From: an uncultured Prevotellaceae bacterium
Lineage (GTDB): Bacteria > Bacteroidota > Bacteroidia > Bacteroidales > Bacteroidaceae
Assembly: GCA_902477365.1 (NCBI GenBank)
Contig: CABSGW010000082.1
Span: forward strand, 1-10,040
Length of the DNA: 10,040 bases
Direction of reading: 5' to 3'
Below the pieces are notes generated by a model. It did not search any database, had not been told where the DNA came from, and saw only the letters and a program-made list of their open reading frames with translations. Position numbers and translations under genes: made by a program. The first letter of the stretch is position 1; each line of letters opens with the position of its first letter. Shown here piece after piece: positions 1 through 6,558 of the stretch.

Positions 1-116
1 ACATGATATTGGATGGTGAAGTGGACGATTTGCCCGAACAGGCTTTCTTAAATGTAGGCACGATAGAAGATGCCATTGAAAAAGGAAAACGCTTGTTGTC
101 TGCCGCTCAAAAATAA
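1..116 (+). CDS. atpD: F1 ATP synthase subunit beta, C-terminal end only (partial)
   Basis: This is the last 37 codons of the catalytic beta subunit, read from position 3 to the TAA at 114-116; the rest lies left of the window. The visible peptide includes VDDLPEQAFLNVGTIEDAIE followed by a basic tail ending SAAQK. That matches the conserved beta C-terminus, in which 'LPEQAF..VG.IEDA..K' is a family hallmark. Beta carries the catalytic nucleotide sites of the cytoplasmic F1 head, but none of its catalytic motifs fall inside the window. atpC starts 6 bases after the stop, so the two genes are co-transcribed. Here beta and epsilon sit at the front of the operon, whereas in Escherichia coli they are last. 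Confidence 0.95.
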   Translation, partial: MILDGEVDDLPEQAFLNVGTIEDAIEKGKRLLSAAQK

Positions 117-122
117 TACGCT

Positions 123-371
123 ATGAAAGAAGGAATGCATCTTAAAATTATTTCTCCGGAAAAGCTGTTGTTTGAAGGAGGCATCAGTAGGTTACTACTT
201 CCTGGTTCGAAAGGACAATTCGAAGTGTTGAACAACCATGCTCCTATCATTTCTAGTCTAGGGGGTGGGGATGTGATTTATACAACAGATACAAAGGAGG
301 AAACAAGTATTCCGATTCAGAGTGGATTTGTTCGTGTGGAGAACAATGAAATAGTGTTATGTATCGAATAA
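123..371 (+). CDS. atpC: F1 ATP synthase subunit epsilon, short form
   Basis: This 82-residue protein is the epsilon subunit of the F1 central stalk, which joins gamma to the c-ring. It shows the N-terminal beta-sandwich pattern: 'LKIISPEKLLFEG' at residues 7-19, 'LLLPGSKGQFEVLNNHAPII' at 24-43 and 'IPIQSGFVRVENNEIVL' at 63-79. It ends where the C-terminal helical hairpin of the roughly 135-residue E. coli protein would begin. That hairpin inhibits ATP hydrolysis in other bacteria and is absent here. Short epsilon subunits are, as I recall, usual in Bacteroidota, so this is probably not a truncation. The start could be Met1 (123) or Met5 (135). Met1 is chosen because it leaves a 6-base gap after atpD, but the alternative is open. 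Confidence 0.94.
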   Translation: MKEGMHLKIISPEKLLFEGGISRLLLPGSKGQFEVLNNHAPIISSLGGGDVIYTTDTKEETSIPIQSGFVRVENNEIVLCIE

Positions 372-384
372 AATAGTAGGTTTT

Positions 385-795
385 ATGTGTAACCAAAGAA
401 TCAATCCGTGGCTGTTTAGATACACAGGAATTGCGTTTACAGGCTTTACCTTGATCTGCATACTATCTTATTTAGTTATGGGTGAGTATGTAAAGGGCAG
501 TTTGTCTATGCCTAGTCTTTTAGGTTTTGGATTGTTTTTCTTTTGCTATAATGTACTTGTGATGTTTGTGCATAAATGGATAACATGTAACTATTCATCG
601 CGCTTGGTAGGTTTTTACATAATCAATAAGATTATCAACACGATATGCGCCTTTTCGGTTTTGGCTATATTCTTGTTGTGTACATCTGAAAACAAAGTTG
701 CCGGAATATCCTTGTTTTCGTGTAATTATCTGTTTTCGATTATCGTGATAAACCTCTATTTTGTCAGAATTGAATCCTTAAAAAAAGAAGATTAA
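385..795 (+). CDS. Four-helix membrane protein in the AtpI position of the ATP synthase operon
   Basis: I do not recognise this 136-residue protein by sequence. It is strongly hydrophobic, with probable membrane segments near residues 13-33, 45-63, 77-100 and 105-127, a basic N-terminus (QRINPWLFR) and a charged C-terminal tail (ESLKKED). Its position, 13 bases after atpC and 3 bases before atpB, together with its four-helix layout, parallels atpI, which sits just ahead of atpB in many bacteria and helps c-ring assembly or Mg2+ supply. I infer an AtpI-like accessory role in the inner membrane. No AtpI sequence motif is evident, so homology is not shown. A Bacteroidota-specific assembly factor unrelated to AtpI is equally possible. 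Confidence 0.75.
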   Translation: MCNQRINPWLFRYTGIAFTGFTLICILSYLVMGEYVKGSLSMPSLLGFGLFFFCYNVLVMFVHKWITCNYSSRLVGFYIINKIINTICAFSVLAIFLLCTSENKVAGISLFSCNYLFSIIVINLYFVRIESLKKED

Positions 796-798
796 CTC

Positions 799-1887
799 AT
801 GAATATCGTTCATTTTATATATCGACACAAGTACTTGATACTTTGCCTATTATTATTGTTACCTGGTGGCATGAAAGCTGCAGAAAACCATGAGGAAACG
901 AAAACGAGTGGTGGTGTAGATGTTAAGGAAATTGTGTTTGGGCACACCAGTGATGCGTATGAATGGCATATAACGACTATTGGAGATCGTCATATATCTA
1001 TTCCGCTTCCGGTTATTCTGTATAGTGAAAGAGTGGGCTGGACGTGCTTTTCTTCTGCAAAACTTGAACACGGGCATGCCAGTTACAATGGTTTTTATAT
1101 CGCCAAAGATGCACCTTATGACGGAAAGATCTGTGAAGATATAAATGGCGAAAAGGTTCGTCCTGTTGATATCTCGATTACAAAAAATGTGGTGCAATTG
1201 TGGATTGTTGTAGCCCTGATGTTGGTTATCTTCCTTTATTGTGCCAGATGGTACAAGCACAGAAAGCCCGGAGACGAGTCGCCCAGAGGTTTTGTCGGTT
1301 TCATTGAGATGTTTGTAATGATGATCAATGATGATGTGATTAAGAACAGTATAGGAGAGAAACACTATAAGTTCTATTCGCCTTATTTGCTGACAGCGTT
1401 CTTTTTCATCTTTATCAGCAATGTATTGGGGTTGGTACCAATCTTTCCAGGTGGAGCAAATTTAACCGGTAATATAACGATTACATTCTTTTTGTCGATA
1501 TGTACGTTTTTAGCCATTAATTTGTTTGGCAATAAAGAATATTGGAAAGAGATATTCTGGCCCAACGTTCCTTTGTGGTTGAAAATACCGATTCCGATGA
1601 TGCCGGTTATTGAGTTTTTCGGTATATTGACCAAACCCTTTGCCTTGATGGTGCGTTTGTTTGCGAATATGCTTGCCGGTCACGCCATTGTGCTATCGCT
1701 GACCTGTGTGATTTTTATTGCCTGTAGCTTTGGCGCTGTTGTTGGTGCGTCACTTAGTTTTGTCAGTGTGCTGATGACCATTTTTATGGACTGTTTAGAG
1801 CTGTTGGTAGCATTTATTCAGGCCTATGTATTTACCATGTTGAGTGCAGTGTTTATTGGACTGGCTCATCAAGAAGAACATTCATAA
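799..1887 (+). CDS. atpB: Fo ATP synthase subunit a, with exported N-terminal domain
   Basis: Subunit a is the membrane stator that forms the proton half-channels against the c-ring. The essential arginine (E. coli Arg210) is Arg286 in 'LMVRLFANMLAGH'. The E. coli Glu219/His245 pair appears swapped as His295 and Glu334, and Gln341 in 'FIQAYVF' matches E. coli Gln252. The protein has 362 residues against 271 in E. coli. The excess is at the N-terminus: a hydrophobic signal-like segment (about residues 11-27) and an aqueous domain (about 28-128, with 'EWHITTIGDRHISIPLPVIL'), then a membrane helix at about 130-149 and the core from about 165. Such an extension is, to my knowledge, typical of Bacteroidota, and its function is not known to me. 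The ATG lies 3 bases after the preceding stop, implying translational coupling. Confidence 0.96.
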   Translation: MNIVHFIYRHKYLILCLLLLLPGGMKAAENHEETKTSGGVDVKEIVFGHTSDAYEWHITTIGDRHISIPLPVILYSERVGWTCFSSAKLEHGHASYNGFYIAKDAPYDGKICEDINGEKVRPVDISITKNVVQLWIVVALMLVIFLYCARWYKHRKPGDESPRGFVGFIEMFVMMINDDVIKNSIGEKHYKFYSPYLLTAFFFIFISNVLGLVPIFPGGANLTGNITITFFLSICTFLAINLFGNKEYWKEIFWPNVPLWLKIPIPMMPVIEFFGILTKPFALMVRLFANMLAGHAIVLSLTCVIFIACSFGAVVGASLSFVSVLMTIFMDCLELLVAFIQAYVFTMLSAVFIGLAHQEEHS

Positions 1888-1925
1888 AGAATAAATAAAT
1901 TATTAACTAATAAAATTTTAAGGTT

Positions 1926-2180
1926 ATGTTATCACTCGTGTTATTACAGGCTGCGGCTTCCGCAGGATTAGCAAAGTTAGGTGCTGGTATAGGTGCAGGT
2001 ATCGCTGCTATTGGTGCAGGTGTGGGTATTGGTAAAATTGGTAGTTCGGCTATGGAAGCTATGGCTCGCCAGCCTGAGGCTACCGGTCAGCTTCGTACCA
2101 ACATGATTATTATTGCGGCCTTGGTTGAGGGTGTAGCCCTGTTTGCCGTGATTGTTTGTTTATTGTGTCTTTTCTTGTAA
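1926..2180 (+). CDS. atpE: Fo ATP synthase subunit c, proton-type ring subunit
   Basis: This 84-residue helical hairpin is the c-ring monomer. Helix 1 is glycine-rich (residues 19-36, for packing inside the ring). The polar loop holds 'ARQPEATGQL' at 47-56, and helix 2 carries the ion-binding Glu68 in 'ALVEGVALFAVI'. The sodium signature of Ilyobacter tartaricus (Gln32, and Ser66 after Glu65) is replaced here by Ile35 and Gly69, so a proton-translocating ring is inferred. The N-terminus 'MLSLVLLQAAA' is short and uncharged. A 38-base gap separates it from atpB, one of the two longest in the operon. c is needed in about ten or more copies per enzyme, so this spacer may help raise its translation, but no clear Shine-Dalgarno sequence is visible. 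Confidence 0.97.
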   Translation: MLSLVLLQAAASAGLAKLGAGIGAGIAAIGAGVGIGKIGSSAMEAMARQPEATGQLRTNMIIIAALVEGVALFAVIVCLLCLFL

Positions 2181-2192
2181 TATTGAAGTTAC

Positions 2193-2702
2193 ATGCCATC
2201 TCTATTAACACCAGATAGTGGGTTACTGTTCTGGATGCTTCTGGCATTCCTTACGGTTTTTATCATCCTCGCAAAATATGGTTTTCCTGTTATTGTGAAG
2301 ATGGTGGAAGAGCGTAAGCAATTCATTGATGACTCATTGAAGAGTGCTCGGGAGGCAAATGAGAAGTTGGCTAACATCAAACTTGAAAGTGAGGCTATAC
2401 TGAAAGAAGCAAGAGAACAGCAAGCCCAAATAATCAAAGATGCAATGTCAACGCGTGACCTACTGGTTCAAAAAGCAAAAGAGCAGGCCCATATAGAAGG
2501 TCGCAAATTGCTTGAAGAAGCGAAAAGTCAAATCGTTTCGGAGAAAGAGAAAGCCTTGCAGGAGGTTCGCCTTCAGGTTGTGGAGCTATCTATGCTTGTA
2601 GCAACAAAAATATTGCAGAAAGAACTTGATTCTCCGACCAATAAACAAGATTTGGTGAATCGCTATATTGATGAAATAACTGACGACAAGACAAAATTAT
2701 AA
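2193..2702 (+). CDS. atpF: Fo ATP synthase subunit b, peripheral stalk
   Basis: This 169-residue protein is the peripheral-stalk subunit that keeps F1 from turning with the rotor. One N-terminal membrane helix (about residues 11-30, 'LLFWMLLAFLTVFIILAKYG') is followed by 'FPVIVKMVEERKQFIDDSL', the usual junction where b leaves the membrane. A long, highly charged coiled-coil helix rich in Glu, Lys, Ala and Gln then runs to about residue 150. The C-terminus should bind subunit delta, whose gene begins 3 bases after this stop. Length and layout are ordinary for a single-b bacterial enzyme; no b' paralogue is present in this operon. The start follows atpE by 12 bases. Confidence 0.96.
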   Translation: MPSLLTPDSGLLFWMLLAFLTVFIILAKYGFPVIVKMVEERKQFIDDSLKSAREANEKLANIKLESEAILKEAREQQAQIIKDAMSTRDLLVQKAKEQAHIEGRKLLEEAKSQIVSEKEKALQEVRLQVVELSMLVATKILQKELDSPTNKQDLVNRYIDEITDDKTKL

Positions 2703-2705
2703 ATC

Positions 2706-3254
2706 ATGAATATTGGAACTATTTCAACTCGTTATGCCACCGCATTACTGAAATATGCCGAAGAAGCACATGATGAAAAGTCCGTGTACGATAGCATGTG
2801 TACACTGATTGAGGTGTATCGTAAAGTACCGGAGCTTCGTGCCATGTTGGGTAATCCGGCTCTAAGCAACGATACAAAGTACTCGCTGTTGGTGAGCGCA
2901 TGCGGGCAGCCGGATACGGTTTCAGCCTGTGTGCAAAAGTTCTTGCAGTTAGTTGTACGGAATCGTCGGGTGGAAATGTTGCTATTCATGGCTTATTCTT
3001 ATGTTGAGTTATATCGGCAAAAAACAGGTCTGATAACTTGTAAAGTTACAACAGCTGCACCTGTCGACACAAAGACAACAGAGCGATTTAAAGCCGTGAT
3101 AAAACAAAAATGCCAAGGAATGGTTGATTTGTCTATTGCTACAGATCCGGAAATTCAAGGCGGGTTTATCATTGAGTACGACACATATCGCTTGGATGCA
3201 AGTTTGAAGCGGAGTTTACAGCGTGTAAAGCGGTCGTTGCTGCAAAACAACTAG
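2706..3254 (+). CDS. atpH: F1 ATP synthase subunit delta (OSCP family)
   Basis: This 182-residue delta subunit clamps the top of the alpha/beta head to the b stalk. The N-terminal six-helix domain begins with the family signature 'ISTRYATALLKYAEE' (residues 6-20) and extends to about 105. The C-terminal domain contains the conserved 'DPEIQGGFIIEYDTYRLDAS' (147-166), with the Gly-Gly turn at 152-153 and the Asp164 region, then a basic helix 'LKRSLQRVKRSLL' that contacts b. It starts 3 bases after atpF. The cysteine content (Cys32, 66, 75, 112, 136) is noticeable for a delta subunit, but its meaning is unknown. Confidence 0.95.
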   Translation: MNIGTISTRYATALLKYAEEAHDEKSVYDSMCTLIEVYRKVPELRAMLGNPALSNDTKYSLLVSACGQPDTVSACVQKFLQLVVRNRRVEMLLFMAYSYVELYRQKTGLITCKVTTAAPVDTKTTERFKAVIKQKCQGMVDLSIATDPEIQGGFIIEYDTYRLDASLKRSLQRVKRSLLQNN

Positions 3255-3296
3255 GTGTAGAATGAAGTTTATTAATTAAAGACTAGAGAATCATTT

Positions 3297-4883
3297 ATGT
3301 CTAATAATATTAACCCCAGCGAGGTTTCAGAGATCTTGCTTGAACAGCTTAAAGGACTTAGCACGGAGCTGAAATTCGAAGAAGTCGGTACTGTTCTTCA
3401 AGTAAGCGATGGCGTTGCGCGTATTTACGGACTTCGTAATGTGACAGCTAACGAGTTGCTAGAGTTTGAGAACGGGACGATGGCCATTGCCATGAACCTG
3501 GAAGAAGATAATGTAGGTGCCGTATTGCTTGGTCCGACAGAAGGTATCAAGGAAGGACAAAGCGTTAAACGTACCGACCGTATTGCCTCGATCGAAGTAA
3601 GTGATGCGATGTTAGGGCGTGTCATCAATCCTTTAGGTGTTCCTTTGGACGGTGGCGTTCCTATCACAGGTGAAACGTTTTTAATGCCTCTGGAGCGTAA
3701 AGCGCCAGGTGTTATTTATCGCCAACCGGTGAATCAGGCACTTCAGACAGGTTTGCGTGCGGTCGATTCTATGATACCCATTGGTAGGGGACAGCGTGAG
3801 CTGATTATCGGTGACCGCCAGACTGGTAAAACGGCCATAGCCATTGATACTATCATTAACCAGCGGACGGCTTATGAAGCAGGCAATCCTGTTTATTGTA
3901 TTTATGTGGCAATCGGGCAAAAAGCATCTACTGTTGCCAATATCGTCAACACGTTGAAGGAACATGGAGCCATGCCTTACACCATCATTGTGTCGGCTAC
4001 GGCTGCCGAACCGGCTGCTCTCCAATATTATGCTCCCTTTGCGGGTGCCGCTATCGGTGAGTATTTCAGAGACCAAGGCAAACATGCGCTGGTGGTGTAC
4101 GATGACTTGTCTAAACAAGCTGTTGCGTATCGGGAAATCTCATTGATCCTGCGTCGTCCGTCTGGACGCGAAGCATATCCGGGCGATGTGTTTTATTTGC
4201 ATTCAAGACTGTTGGAGCGTGCGGCTAAAATCAACAACCAGACAGAGGTTGCCGCTCAGATGAACGACTTGCCTGAATGTATGAAGGGAAAGGTTGTTGG
4301 TGGAGGTTCTTTAACAGCTCTTCCTATCATTGAGACACAGGCTGGTGACGTGTCTGCGTATATTCCGACAAATGTGATTTCAATTACGGATGGTCAGATT
4401 TATTTGGATACGAACTTATTCAACCAGGGTTTCCGTCCGGCGATTGATGTAGGTATTTCGGTTTCGCGTGTGGGAGGAGCTGCGCAAATCAAGAGTATGA
4501 AAAAGATTGCCGGAACGCTTAAAATAGACCAAGCGCAGTTCCGGGAGTTAGAGGCATTCTCAAAATTCTCTTCGGACATGGATGCTGTAACGGCTATGAC
4601 CTTGGATCGTGGACGTAAAAACAACGAATTGCTCATTCAGCCCCAATATAGCCCGATGCCGGTAGGCGAGCAAGTTGCTATCTTGTATTGCGGTGTTCAT
4701 GGTCTGTTGCGTAATGTGCCTATTGATCGGATACGCGATTTCCAGGAAAACTTTTTACAAGTAGTCCGTGCGCAATATCAAGACACCATTTTGGATGAAC
4801 TGACGAAGGGAAATATTTCGGACGATGTAACCGCTAAGATCGAAGAACTGGCATTGTCTATTGCTGCACAATATAAAGATTAA
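3297..4883 (+). CDS. atpA: F1 ATP synthase subunit alpha
   Basis: This 528-residue alpha subunit forms the non-catalytic nucleotide sites and supplies the arginine finger to the catalytic beta sites. The Walker A loop is 'GDRQTGKT' at 172-179 with Lys178. The Walker B region is 'ALVVYDD' ending at Asp269-Asp270. The ATPase alpha/beta signature 'PAIDVGISVS' precedes Arg391, the equivalent of the E. coli arginine finger Arg376. The N-terminal helix (about 4-25) binds delta, and the crown beta-barrel follows at about 28-95. The C-terminal helical bundle ends 'ALSIAAQYKD'. The gene follows a 42-base gap after atpH and precedes atpG by 5 bases. All key residues are intact and the length is slightly above the E. 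coli 513. Confidence 0.98.
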   Translation: MSNNINPSEVSEILLEQLKGLSTELKFEEVGTVLQVSDGVARIYGLRNVTANELLEFENGTMAIAMNLEEDNVGAVLLGPTEGIKEGQSVKRTDRIASIEVSDAMLGRVINPLGVPLDGGVPITGETFLMPLERKAPGVIYRQPVNQALQTGLRAVDSMIPIGRGQRELIIGDRQTGKTAIAIDTIINQRTAYEAGNPVYCIYVAIGQKASTVANIVNTLKEHGAMPYTIIVSATAAEPAALQYYAPFAGAAIGEYFRDQGKHALVVYDDLSKQAVAYREISLILRRPSGREAYPGDVFYLHSRLLERAAKINNQTEVAAQMNDLPECMKGKVVGGGSLTALPIIETQAGDVSAYIPTNVISITDGQIYLDTNLFNQGFRPAIDVGISVSRVGGAAQIKSMKKIAGTLKIDQAQFRELEAFSKFSSDMDAVTAMTLDRGRKNNELLIQPQYSPMPVGEQVAILYCGVHGLLRNVPIDRIRDFQENFLQVVRAQYQDTILDELTKGNISDDVTAKIEELALSIAAQYKD

Positions 4884-4888
4884 GAGTT

Positions 4889-5737
4889 ATGCCTTCATTG
4901 AAAGAAGTTAAAACGCGTATAGCCTCGGTCAATAGTACTCGCAAGATAACGAGTGCTATGAAGATGGTTGCTTCGTCTAAGTTGCATAAGGCACAACAAG
5001 CCGTTGAACACATGTTGCCCTATCAGGAGCAGCTAAGTGAGATCTTGTCTTGTTTTGTGAAAGGTATGGACCAAGAGTTGATGCCTTCTTATGTGCAGGC
5101 AAGAAAGGTAGAGCGTGTCGCACTTATTATTTATACTTCTAATTCCAGCCTTTGCGGAGGATATAATGCGAATGTTATAAAAAAAGCAAAGCAGGTGATA
5201 GACGGCTATCTTTCAAATGGAGTCAAAGAAGTGGGTGTGTGTGCCATAGGACGTAAGGCTGCCGAGGCAATGAAAAAGATGGGATATCCGGCCGAGGACG
5301 ATCACGCAGCCTTATTGGATAAGCCAACCTATGCAGAGGCGGCTGATATAGCCCGTTACTACATGGAACAATATGTGGCAGGGCGGGTCGATCGTGTTGA
5401 TCTGATCTACCATCATTTTCAATCTACGTCAACGCAACTGCTAAGACATGAGCAGTTTCTGCCGGTTAATTTGATTTCTGCGAGTGATACCGATCGGTTG
5501 GACTCTTCTACCGATTATATCGTAGAACCGTTGATCCCCAAGACATTGCATTTGCAGGTTTATGCTGCTTTGCTGGACAGTTTGACCAGTGAGCATGCTG
5601 CTCGGGTAATAGCGATGCAGGTTGCCACCGACAATGCAGACGAACTTTTGCAGGACTTGACGCTGATGTATAATAAGTCACGCCAGCAAGCCATAACCAC
5701 TGAATTATTGGATATTGTGGGCGGTTCTATGCAGTAA
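4889..5737 (+). CDS. atpG: F1 ATP synthase subunit gamma, central rotor shaft
   Basis: This 282-residue gamma subunit is the rotating coiled-coil shaft inside the alpha/beta head. The N-terminal helix 'STRKITSAMKMVASSKLHKA' (residues 16-35) and the C-terminal helix 'YNKSRQQAITTELLDIVGG' are the two conserved strands of the coiled coil and match the family closely. The central Rossmann-like domain contains 'SSLCGGYNANVIKKAK', where most gammas have Asp-x-Gly before 'LCG'; here it is Asn-Ser-Ser, a mild deviation. It is the last gene of the operon and is followed within 21 bases by a strong hairpin. This confirms that alpha-gamma end the cluster here, beta-epsilon having been placed at its head. 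Confidence 0.97.
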   Translation: MPSLKEVKTRIASVNSTRKITSAMKMVASSKLHKAQQAVEHMLPYQEQLSEILSCFVKGMDQELMPSYVQARKVERVALIIYTSNSSLCGGYNANVIKKAKQVIDGYLSNGVKEVGVCAIGRKAAEAMKKMGYPAEDDHAALLDKPTYAEAADIARYYMEQYVAGRVDRVDLIYHHFQSTSTQLLRHEQFLPVNLISASDTDRLDSSTDYIVEPLIPKTLHLQVYAALLDSLTSEHAARVIAMQVATDNADELLQDLTLMYNKSRQQAITTELLDIVGGSMQ

Positions 5738-5757
5738 AAAACTTTTTGTTTCTTTTT

Positions 5758-5800
5758 AAGATGGCAAAGATTTACATGTTAAGTCTTTGCCATCTTGTTT
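5758..5800 (+). terminator. Hairpin terminator after atpG
   Basis: Thirteen bases, AAGATGGCAAAGA (5758-5770), are exactly complementary to TCTTTGCCATCTT (5784-5796). Four more pairs (one G-T) extend inward, giving a 17-bp stem with a 5-base loop at 5775-5779. Only 'GTTT' follows, so the T-tract is weak, but a T-rich stretch also precedes the stem. It is the natural end of the atp transcript; RNA processing or 3'-end protection are alternative roles. Confidence 0.75.
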
Positions 5801-5949
5801 ATAAAGAGCTTCTTAGATTGAAATTTTATATTTTTGATTTCTATAAAAAATATAAAATAGGGATTCCCGTCTTCTAAATTAGGGTAATTCCCTTAACCGT
5901 ATCATAGAAAAGCCGTAACTTCGTGAGTAATAATATAAACTTCACACTT
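5797..5949 (+). other. AT-rich leader between the atp operon and the envelope gene cluster
   Basis: About 150 bases without a gene separate the atp terminator from the next start codon. The first part (5820-5870) is almost pure A/T. No tRNA, small ORF with coding character or recognisable riboswitch is seen. A candidate promoter lies near the right end. A short repeat pair, 'AGGGATTCCC' (5859-5868) and 'AGGGTAATTCCC' (5881-5892), stands just ahead of it; each copy is itself partly palindromic, so it could be a regulator site, but this is speculative. Confidence 0.5.
5893..5923 (+). promoter_or_regulatory. Candidate Bacteroidales promoter for the 5950 gene cluster
   Basis: TAACTTCG at 5916-5923 matches seven of eight positions of the Bacteroides -7 element TAnnTTTG. 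A TTAA at 5893-5896 lies 19 bases upstream, in the place of the TTTG-like -33 element. Transcription would start near 5930 and leave a leader of about 20 bases before the ATG at 5950. Spacing and location fit, but the -33 match is weak. Confidence 0.4.
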
Positions 5950-6558
5950 ATGAAAACGAGGTACTTTAGTGCAATTATTGCCATGTGTGTGTCAGTCGGG
6001 GCTTTTTCCCAGGCAGATGATTTATACTTCGTTCCCACTAAAAAAGGAAAAGAAGTTAAGCAAGAGAAGAACATTGTTATCAAGGAGCGTACCGTCACCG
6101 TGACCAACGATGACCGGGATGTGGACGAATACAACAGGAGGGTTTCGTATGACGATTCATACGACAACGATACCCTTTATTTGGATGAAGGCTATGACGT
6201 AACGACAGATAACTACGAGTCGGATGAGGAGTATGCCTATTCACGTCGTTTGTTACGTTTCCATTCTCCAACGGTAGGTGTTTATGTTAGCAGGGTTGTA
6301 GGTCGCCTCTGCTCTAAGGTTGCTAAATTGTATATTATTCCCCTTGGGGGTGGAATTCCTTATATTGGGATTCTTGGTATTGGAACGGTCCTTACTATGC
6401 AGGTGGATGGTATTCCCCAGGGTGGTCGTTCCATTGGCATTCGTCTTGGTACGATCCGTGGTGGCATCGTCCTCCCCATTGGGGCTGGCATCATGGACCG
6501 CATTGGGGTTGGAATCGACCGCATTACAGACCTCCTTACTATCACCGTCCGGGTGTGA
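5950..6558 (+). CDS. Secreted Bacteroidales protein, N-terminal part; reading frame shifted
   Basis: The start at 5950 is chosen because it begins a clear signal peptide (residues 1-21, ending 'VSVGAFSQ'); an upstream in-frame GTG at 5923 would bury it. The mature part opens 'ADDLYFVPTKKGKE', which I associate with small exported Bacteroidales proteins, then an acidic Asp/Tyr-rich stretch ('DVDEYNRRVSYDDSYDNDT') and 'RRLLRFHSPTVGVYVS'. Beyond about position 6327 this frame gives an implausible Gly/Ile repeat before the TGA at 6556-6558, while the -1 frame over the same bases encodes a Trp/Tyr/His-rich segment that continues to 6923. I therefore read this as the front half of a protein of about 324 residues broken by a frameshift. 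Function is unknown; an envelope location is inferred. Confidence 0.65.
   Translation: MKTRYFSAIIAMCVSVGAFSQADDLYFVPTKKGKEVKQEKNIVIKERTVTVTNDDRDVDEYNRRVSYDDSYDNDTLYLDEGYDVTTDNYESDEEYAYSRRLLRFHSPTVGVYVSRVVGRLCSKVAKLYIIPLGGGIPYIGILGIGTVLTMQVDGIPQGGRSIGIRLGTIRGGIVLPIGAGIMDRIGVGIDRITDLLTITVRV

Noticed and set aside
859..1365. 168-codon open frame antisense to atpB
   Set aside because: It overlaps a certain gene entirely, has no domain-like pattern and lacks a promoter; it is a by-product of atpB codon composition.
5829..5836. TATTTTTG, a perfect match to the Bacteroides -7 promoter element
   Set aside because: It lies in an A/T-only stretch where such matches arise by chance, and no TTTG-like -33 element is found at the right distance. 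The 5916 site is preferred.
5923..5949. Upstream GTG start (5923) for the secreted protein, giving an N-terminus like that of AtpA (MSNNIN)
   Set aside because: It would place nine residues before a good signal peptide and would start within the candidate promoter. The resemblance to AtpA is a short AT-rich coincidence.
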